Source: Torreya grandis (lineage: Eukaryota > Streptophyta > Pinopsida > Cupressales > Taxaceae). Taken from it: 64,000 nucleotides of DNA. This document shows positions 57,763-64,000 of the stretch, piece after piece (position 1 is the stretch's first letter; each line of letters opens with the position of its first letter). Location of the stretch: the NCBI GenBank assembly GCA_037957365.1, contig JARHVA010001472.1, positions 1,850,001 through 1,914,000 of the forward strand, read 5' to 3'. The notes under the pieces are model-generated. The model was not told where the DNA came from. It ran no database searches and saw only the letters and a program-made list of their open reading frames with translations. The translations under genes and the position numbers were made by a program.

Positions 57763-59140
57763 ATTTTAGTAAATCTTTGCTTATTATTGGAAAGGGAAAA
57801 AAAGAAACTAAGTATGGGTATGGTTGAAAAACCTATTTGATTATGTGCACGTTGAATCAAAAGATTGTGAAGAACTCCTCTTTGTCTTGGGAAGATGACC
57901 TACAGATAAGAAAGCACTAAAACAAATTTATTTGTTAGACAAATCGTTGAGTGGATTGCCTAGTGATAGCTATATCTCAGAAGCAAGATATTCCTCAGAG
58001 GTTGTCAATCCACATGTTTTTAAACAATTAAGTTTATAAAATAGAATAGAAAGTACTTGCATCAATAATCAAAAGGTGCTAAAATTGAACACAAGAATGC
58101 TTGCTAAAAAATAGATTAGAAATGATTAAAATAATGATAAGCTAATTAATACTAGTGCTAGGTGGTTGGGGTATGCTTCAAAAAATCAGAAAGGGGTCTG
58201 TAAATAGGTAGGGATACAAAAAATCAGGTTTGGGTGGGGGCAGGTAGGTGAAAATAGCTTGTTAGATTTTACTTCCATGGTGACCATCGGTGGTTGGGCT
58301 GAGCGTCGATGGTTAAGGTTATTGTCGATGGTTAAGGTGACCATCGACAATTGAACATACTATCAATGGTTAAGACAATCATCAATAGTTACTGTGTATA
58401 GGTCTGGGTTAATAATAGGTTGATTGATGTGATCACAAAATGAGATTTTGGGAGATGGGTTGGTGATGGGCTAAGTGTAGAAAGTAAATAAAGTAATTGA
58501 ATGCTAAAAATCAAATACTTATCTTGCATAAATTTGATTGATTGAGGTGGTTGACTCGTTGGTGGAGTTTGGCATGATTCTGATAGAGTAACGGTACTTG
58601 GCACTTTGACAAAGCCACGATGGCAAGTTGGCTCTCTAACATGGTAGCTGGTTTGTTGGATTGCTGATGGTGATTGACCTACAAAAAGAGAATTCTAGAT
58701 GCATAATCTCTCGATAACAATTGTAGATGATTTTCACCTCTTTGCTCCTCTTTTTTTATGGGCAAGGCAAGAGAGTTGCAACAAGATGTGAACTGGGCTT
58801 CCTGATTTTAACTCGCTCATAAAATGGCTGACAACTAGATTTAGACGAGTTGTATTTATAAAATCAAGGTGGGTAAGTTTGCATGTTAGTGGTTGAGGAG
58901 GTGAACCCTAACTTTCGATAATCAAGGTGATCGTCAATGGTCAACCTGACTGTCAACAGTCAAGGGTGAAGGGTCAGTTTGGGTAAATGCTAGGGTTAAG
59001 CCAGTTTATTTAAACTAACTATGGGTAAGGTTAGGTTAGGTTAGGGGTCAGAGGGTAAAATTGGTCCCAAGAGGGTCTTAAGGTGATTAAGGGAAACTAC
59101 GACATTGAAAATCATGATGTGCATATTTTCAGTGTTTACA
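57763..59140 (-). repeat. TE5 5' LTR, about 1.38 kb
   Basis: It ends AGTGTTTACA at 59140 in plus reading, the same terminal pattern as TE1 and TE2. The left edge is within a few bases of 57763. It holds the conserved hairpin at 57951-58013, the block matching the end of TE1 LTR at 57861-57905, and a run of ATCG(A)TGGTTA-type motifs at 58275-58395. The sequence is diverged from TE1 and TE2, so TE5 belongs to a different subfamily. Confidence 0.85.
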
Positions 59141-61560
59141 TATGGTGAGTGGTCATTGAGGTATGTGCATGATATGACAAGGTGAGATTGTTGAACATTG
59201 TCTTTTCTATTGGTTGATTTCAAGGTTGATATCAATGTTTAGGTCAACTTGAAGTTACCATGAGTGTTGGCATGAAAGAGAAGAGTGTCACAAGAGTTGT
59301 CAATGCATGTGCATAGTGTAGCATAGTCATGACATGAAGAGTTTCAGGGTGAGCCATGTGAAAAGAGGGAATTTGAAGGTAAGAGAGAACTTAAAGGCAT
59401 ATAATGTCTTATGGTTTCATGAAAGAACATGTCAAGGTGTCAAGTGCATTAGAAGCTTGAGCCTAGTCATAGCATGATGAAGGTATGAATTGGTAGCATG
59501 ACGAGGTGAGTGATATCAGGGATGTGAAAGATTGTGAAGCTTGTATGACTATGAGTATGAGGTGTGGATGCACTTATACGTGTTTTAAATTGAGCTTACA
59601 AGGATAGGACCTTTAGTCTAGGTCTGTATCTAGACCTCTTTTAAACCCTGCCTAGCCTAATGAGGCATGAAGATCAATTTTCAAGGCAAGTTTGCATATG
59701 TAAGCATGAACAAATGTATGTAGTGTGAAAGAGATTATTCTAGTGGTTATTAATGTTATTGTCTTGTTTTCATTTCTAACAAATGCATAGTAAGCAGGTC
59801 GTTGAGGTAAAGTGCTTAAGTAGCCTAAGCCTAGTCATGGTATGAAGAGACCTTGTGAGAAGGTATGAGCATGATGACTTGGTGAGATGAGTGCACATAG
59901 ACATGAAGGGTTTTATGATATTGATTTAGTATGTGATTAAGGTGGAAAGTGCATGGAAAGAGGCATGAAGGTTAGTTTTAAGGCCTAATGTGGTTTGCAG
60001 GTCAAGGTCTATAAAGAAAAGAGAGAGTGTGGCCTAATGAAGGGTCATGATCATATTTACAATTGGTTGAGATCATGTAAGAATTTTCAGAGATGAGTTA
60101 CGTTGTTTCAAGTTTTTTAATGCTATTTGAGGTCATAGTTTGAAGGACAAGGCATGAAAAGTTGTTTGGAGGTCTCTCAAGTGCTCAGAATGAATGGTTC
60201 ACAACCCGAGAAGGAATTTATTATGTTCATTAACTCCTCAAACCTTTGAATGGGAACCTAATCAGTTCATGGTAGATGGGTAAGGGTCCTATCTCAAAAT
60301 TCTAATCATTAGTTTTTGGATTGAGGTGCTATGTTTTATGAACGACTGTCAAGAGTGGAAATAGGTTTAAACCCTCTTAGAACCCTAATAAGGACCTGGT
60401 GTTGAATATGTTGATCAAAAGTGCCAAAAATATTTTGGTATGCTTAGGTAAGCTATTAGATATTGTAGTGGACTCTCCTAATTACCTCTAGGTGGTATTG
60501 GTTAGAGAGAGGAGAGAGAAAATGTTGAGTTACAAGCTTATTTATGAAGAAGTTGTAAAAGTCAAAAGTTGCATTAGACATAGCAAGCAAATAGATGGAG
60601 GACGAAGTTAGAGACTCATGTTTTGTGTCCATAAAAGGCTTTTGGATGGGTTTTAGTCCTCAAGTGTGCTAAACTAATCATCCAAGTTAGCCAGTCGCTA
60701 ACAGGCCTAATGGTGTAAACAGTGAAAAACCTAGGCAACAGTGAGAAGATGATTAGGAATGTGTTTTCATGATAGAATGATGAAACCAAGTACATGGTTA
60801 TGTTGTTCAAGACTCTTAATACATGTTCATATTTGGTAAAAGTTTTGGAGGTCAGTGAAAAAGTTGCTCACAAGTTGACCTATTTGGTTTAGATGAGACA
60901 GTGAGATATAAGGTCATGAGATTGGTCTGCAAGACCAATATTTTCTATTTGACCATATGATATTTCTATTTGAGAATGGTTTAATGATCTCATGGGATCA
61001 TCTACATCCATCATAAGTCATTGAAATTGTCTATACATATGTTGGAGGTCTAAATCACCATCACTGTGTTTTGAGGTAATCTAACAGTTTTGAGTAAGTT
61101 ACAGAGGTGTTTTTGAGGCTATATGCCCTGAGTTGAAGTATCTAAAGCATATGGTGATATTTTTGAGGTCATTAAGGTTATATATAAGTGATTTATTGTC
61201 ATGGTTATGTGGCTAAATTATGTGTTATCTTTAGTTGTTGATGACAGACTTTTCTATGTGTTCAAAGGCCTAATGTGAACAGTGCTAATGGAGTTTTTCA
61301 AGTGGTGGTTGGACCTAAAAAGTGTTATGGTGCTCTAAGGATGTTGGATAAGGCCTATTTTATTATTGTGTGAAGAGGTTGTGCTATGTATAGAGGTGTA
61401 GAGTGTTACAAGGGGTCATAAGGTAACGTGTCCTATAGAAGGCCTAATGGAATTAGGTCTCCATGAGACCTAACAAAGGTTTTGGTCTATTTGAGTTATG
61501 TACGACCTAATGTAAAGTTTGACTCTTAATTTTAACATGTCCCAAGGCCTATTTCATTGC
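59141..61560. repeat. Decayed repeat-like DNA, unclassified
   Basis: GTCATG- and GAAGG-rich sequence into which TE5 inserted. A segment around GCCTAGTCATAGCATGATG (59458-59515) recurs at 59824-59893 and more weakly at 59320, about 366 and 140 bases apart. The word GGCCTAATG appears at least six times between 59640 and 61510. No coding or LTR terminus was recognised. It may be an old LTR. Confidence 0.4.
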
Positions 61561-61619
61561 TAATCTAAGTGCTAGAAACTTTCCAAGTAATAGGTGCTAG
61601 AAAATTTCTCTAGTGACCA

Positions 61620-61827
61620 AGATGAAGAGTCTTCCCAAGAATATTTTCGAAGCATGCCATAAGCTATGGAGATGGTTACAGAGCATGGTATTCAAATTTA
61701 TTCATTTACAAACGAGAATTTGGATGAGATTAAAGCCCAAGAGAAAGTAAGACATGTTGTACAAATCTTGAAATTTTTGTTAGTCTTTGATGAGCGTAAT
61801 TTTGCTAATATACACAGTCTTGAAAAG
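61620..61827 (+). pseudogene. Exon-like fragment with splice donor, unidentified
   Basis: An open frame (with Met at 61666) reads HGIQIYSFTNENLDEIKAQE and EKVRHVVQILKFLLVFDER, and is followed at 61827 by AAAAG|GTAAGTG, a consensus 5' splice site. The codon content looks more protein-like than the surroundings. I do not recognise the family, and no continuing exon is evident downstream. It could be a captured gene piece. Confidence 0.3.
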
Positions 61828-61829
61828 GT

Positions 61830-62780
61830 AAGTGTGAGCTATTTAGCCCTTAATCACCATTATTTGTTTATAGAATTATCTCTAATTTATTTTGCATGTG
61901 TCCTTAATAAAGACATTAGTGTAAAGAACCAAAATACCAAAATGCTAAGAAAAAAACAAATGCACCATATATGCAAAGTATCAATGTACTTAACTATTTA
62001 TTAAGGATCTAATTATCGAATTAAAGGCATAGCAATATCCATTTGGAACTATAACTTTTAACTGCTCTTTTTAATTATGTAATTGGTACAAGCCATTAAT
62101 ATTTGCATCAAAATAAACATAAATGAGATGACAATTATCATCGTTCTGCTACAGATGCTAGTTTCAACACTCACAAAAAAGACTGTTGACCTATAGTTTT
62201 TTGCTCATTAGTGCCCCCATGCCATGCATTATTTTTATCCATGGGCCAAGGGCTTTTCTTTCATGATTATCACCTTGCAGATTTACAGAAACAAATAAAA
62301 TAACAAACATTTTATGATTTTGACTTAAAGGCAAGCACATAACATACTATAAGTTGTCTTAACCATTTCTAACAACAACAAAAATTTCTAAATGATGTGT
62401 TTAAACCATTGCTTGTTAGAAGTAGGGGGGCCTTTTTCAAAAGTCTCCGACTTGATTTTTATGTACTTGTATTAAAATACATTACTTTTAATAATGTTTA
62501 CAAAAAATGAATATTAGATTAAATATAATTTAACAATAAATTCAGAGTGACTTATACCCCTTTCACAACAACTCCAATATCATATACATTTAATCTATCC
62601 CTACAAAATACAAATTATTGCTATCTTCTTATCCTTATTTTACACTCATGTAACTTGCAAAATTGCTTATATATTCAACTCTAACAAATTTTTAATATTA
62701 CTCCTAACCATAAATATTAAAGTCACACCATAACACTTTTTATAAAATTGTTCCAAATTACACCAACACCAAGCCCCTAG
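61830..62780. other. AT-rich intergenic or intronic DNA
   Basis: No ORF of interest and no repeat structure. The base composition becomes more A+T-rich than in the TE part, so this may be older or host unique DNA. Confidence 0.5.
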
Positions 62781-62859
62781 AGACTTCATAGGTTTTTGAA
62801 ATGGACGTTTAATTTTTTAGAGTTGCTCGAATAATCGACCTCCAGACTTCTTTTACTAC

Positions 62860-62920
62860 GATCGAGGTTAGGGTTTATTCAGGGGTTTTAACTAGGATAT
62901 GACATTTAGGGTTTGCTCAT
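62860..62920 (+). promoter_or_regulatory. Two telo-box-like motifs, possible gene 5' region
   Basis: TTAGGGTTT occurs at 62868-62876 and 62906-62914. Such motifs are frequent in the 5' regions of plant translation-related and growth genes. An A/G-rich stretch and ATG codons follow at about 62990-63010. I cannot identify a gene. Confidence 0.35.
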
Positions 62921-63570
62921 TTTAGTTTTATTTTGAAGGGGCAGCTCGAGGAGGAGGTTTTCAGCAGTCGCAGGCAACGAGATTCCATTGCAGCAAAAAT
63001 GGTACCCATTATGCACTTTACTCTGCCAATTGCTCATTTTTTTTCAGTGGTCAATTTGGATTTTTTTTTCACAGATTTATTTGATACAGTAAGGTGTTTT
63101 TCCCCTGTTACAGTTCTTCTGTTTTTTGAAAAGGTTTATGTTTTTGTCGTAAGGAATTATGCAGGAAATGGGTTAGTTTTGATCTAATCGAAATGAGATA
63201 GTTTTGATTTAAACGAAATCGATTGGTTCCGTTTCAATCGATTAGAGAATGAGCCAGGGAACTTTTCTAGATCGATTGTATTATTGTTTAAGAGAATATT
63301 GAGTATTATGTTATCCCTGTATAGTGGACTGAGTCAAGATCTCAGAAATCCAAGGCCGAGTTGTGGCACTAAATGTGTCCACCACAAAAGAGTTAAATCC
63401 GATCTGTTTTTTGTGTTCGAATTCCAATTTGGTTTCTTGGAATCTTGAAACGCAGCACCTTTTATGGAAAATGCCAGGGATTCATAAGGATTTTAACCAT
63501 TTAGGCTGCAGTCCAATGGAGGGAGGGCTACCTAAATTTTGTCAGCGGGTGCTGTTGAGAATGTAGGAGC
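62920..63570 (+). other. Possible gene fragment, unidentified
   Basis: One frame (62933-63187) is hydrophobic and T-rich, not clearly coding. A second frame (63363-63566) reads VSTTKELNPICFLCSN and LVSWNLETQHLLWKM, with a composition closer to real protein. No known domain or splice structure could be confirmed. Confidence 0.25.
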
Positions 63571-64000
63571 CTTTTCCAAGCAGGTGGTTACATGGACCCT
63601 ATAACAGTTTGAGGAGTACCACTGAGAAAATTTAGGCCAGAAGTTATAGGAATCATAATCACAATTATAATGTCCGTGCAAGTGCAAAATAAATTATAAT
63701 TTAGGTCCATGCAAGTGCCTGCTAAGTACGTTTCATGGCCACCATGCCTAGGTTATCTTCGCTATCTTTGCAGGACAACTACTTCACAGGGAATTATCTC
63801 TTTGTCTCTCATTCGTGCACACTTGCATGTGTTGCCAGGGGGTGCCAATTTGAGCACCTGGTAGCCCTGTTACAGAATTGAATTCTGAGTTATTATTTAC
63901 ATACATAATTTGAAGTAATACATATTCTGAATTGTTGTGGTGTGTTTTGAGGAAGTGCAACGTATAATTTCTGAGTTCTAGTTCTACATACATAATCTTA
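63570..64000. other. Window end, nothing recognised
   Basis: No gene. An imperfect direct repeat of about 32 bases (TTCTGAGTT…ACATACATAAT) occurs at about 63880-63909 and 63967-63997. Confidence 0.4.

Noticed and set aside
59141..61560. Remaining part of the TE6 right LTR
   Set aside because: By eye I found no alignment with 20590-23915, only a similar composition and the shared short word GGCCTAA.
63784..63993. Short minus-strand frame at the window end as a gene
   Set aside because: Short, without motif, overlapping a direct repeat in AT-rich sequence.
1..64000. Organellar insert, rDNA or bacterial contamination
   Set aside because: No organellar, rRNA or operon-like sequence was recognised; the retrotransposon content is typical of nuclear plant DNA.

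Overview
The window is repeat-dense nuclear DNA from a land plant with a large genome, most likely a seed plant. Almost everything between position 1 and about 59,140 belongs to nested, decaying LTR retrotransposons of the Ty3/gypsy superfamily, mainly the Tat (Ogre/Retand-like) lineage. Evidence for the lineage is a second, archaeal-type RNase H domain between the pol RNase H and integrase, primer-binding sites matching the 3' ends of two plant tRNA-Arg species, long 3' untranslated regions with tandem repeats, and an antisense plant-mobile-domain (PMD) gene remnant. I see no intact host gene, rRNA, tRNA or CRISPR. Species cannot be named from the sequence. Element names TE1 to TE6 are mine.

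Layout. TE1 (1-15483, + strand, 5' end outside the window) is a nearly full-length autonomous-type Tat element with gag, protease, RT, RNase H, archaeal RNase H and integrase, all disrupted by stops and frameshifts. A long 3' region carries a promoter-like module, tandem repeats and the antisense PMD pseudogene, followed by a polypurine tract and the 3' LTR (14117-15483). TE1 sits inside TE5, a minus-strand Tat element. The pol half of TE5 is at 15484-18826; its gag start, leader and 5' LTR are at about 47680-49374 and 57531-59140. TE5 is split by TE6 (18827-47311), an element with a 5.1-kb LTR and a short non-pol internal region. TE6 is interrupted by TE3 (25781-44478, minus strand, target duplication CTATC). 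TE3 is a non-autonomous element encoding gag, protease, archaeal RNase H and an integrase tail. Its 5' LTR is in turn split by TE2 (31896-41771, minus strand, target duplication TAGTC), a Tat relative of TE1 that keeps gag but has lost nearly all of pol. TE4 (49375-57525, + strand, target duplication TGTTT) is a sister of TE3 inserted in the TE5 leader. A copia-like LTR fragment (47315 to about 47680) marks a deletion scar between TE6 and TE5.

Positions 59141-64000 are flanking DNA: a decayed repeat-like stretch, one exon-like fragment with a consensus splice donor, and near 62.8-63.2 kb a region with two telo-box motifs that could be the 5' end of a host gene.

How the parts relate. Only TE1 shows the full set of enzymatic domains and could be descended from a helper. 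TE2, TE3, TE4 and TE6 lack reverse transcriptase and integrase cores and could only have moved by using such enzymes in trans. The most distinctive observations are a covariation-supported hairpin shared by the Tat LTRs, the antisense PMD module present in TE1 and absent from its relative TE2, the recurrent gag-plus-integrase-tail design of the non-autonomous elements, and the dense GGTTCAA/TTGAACC arrays in the TE3/TE4 LTRs.
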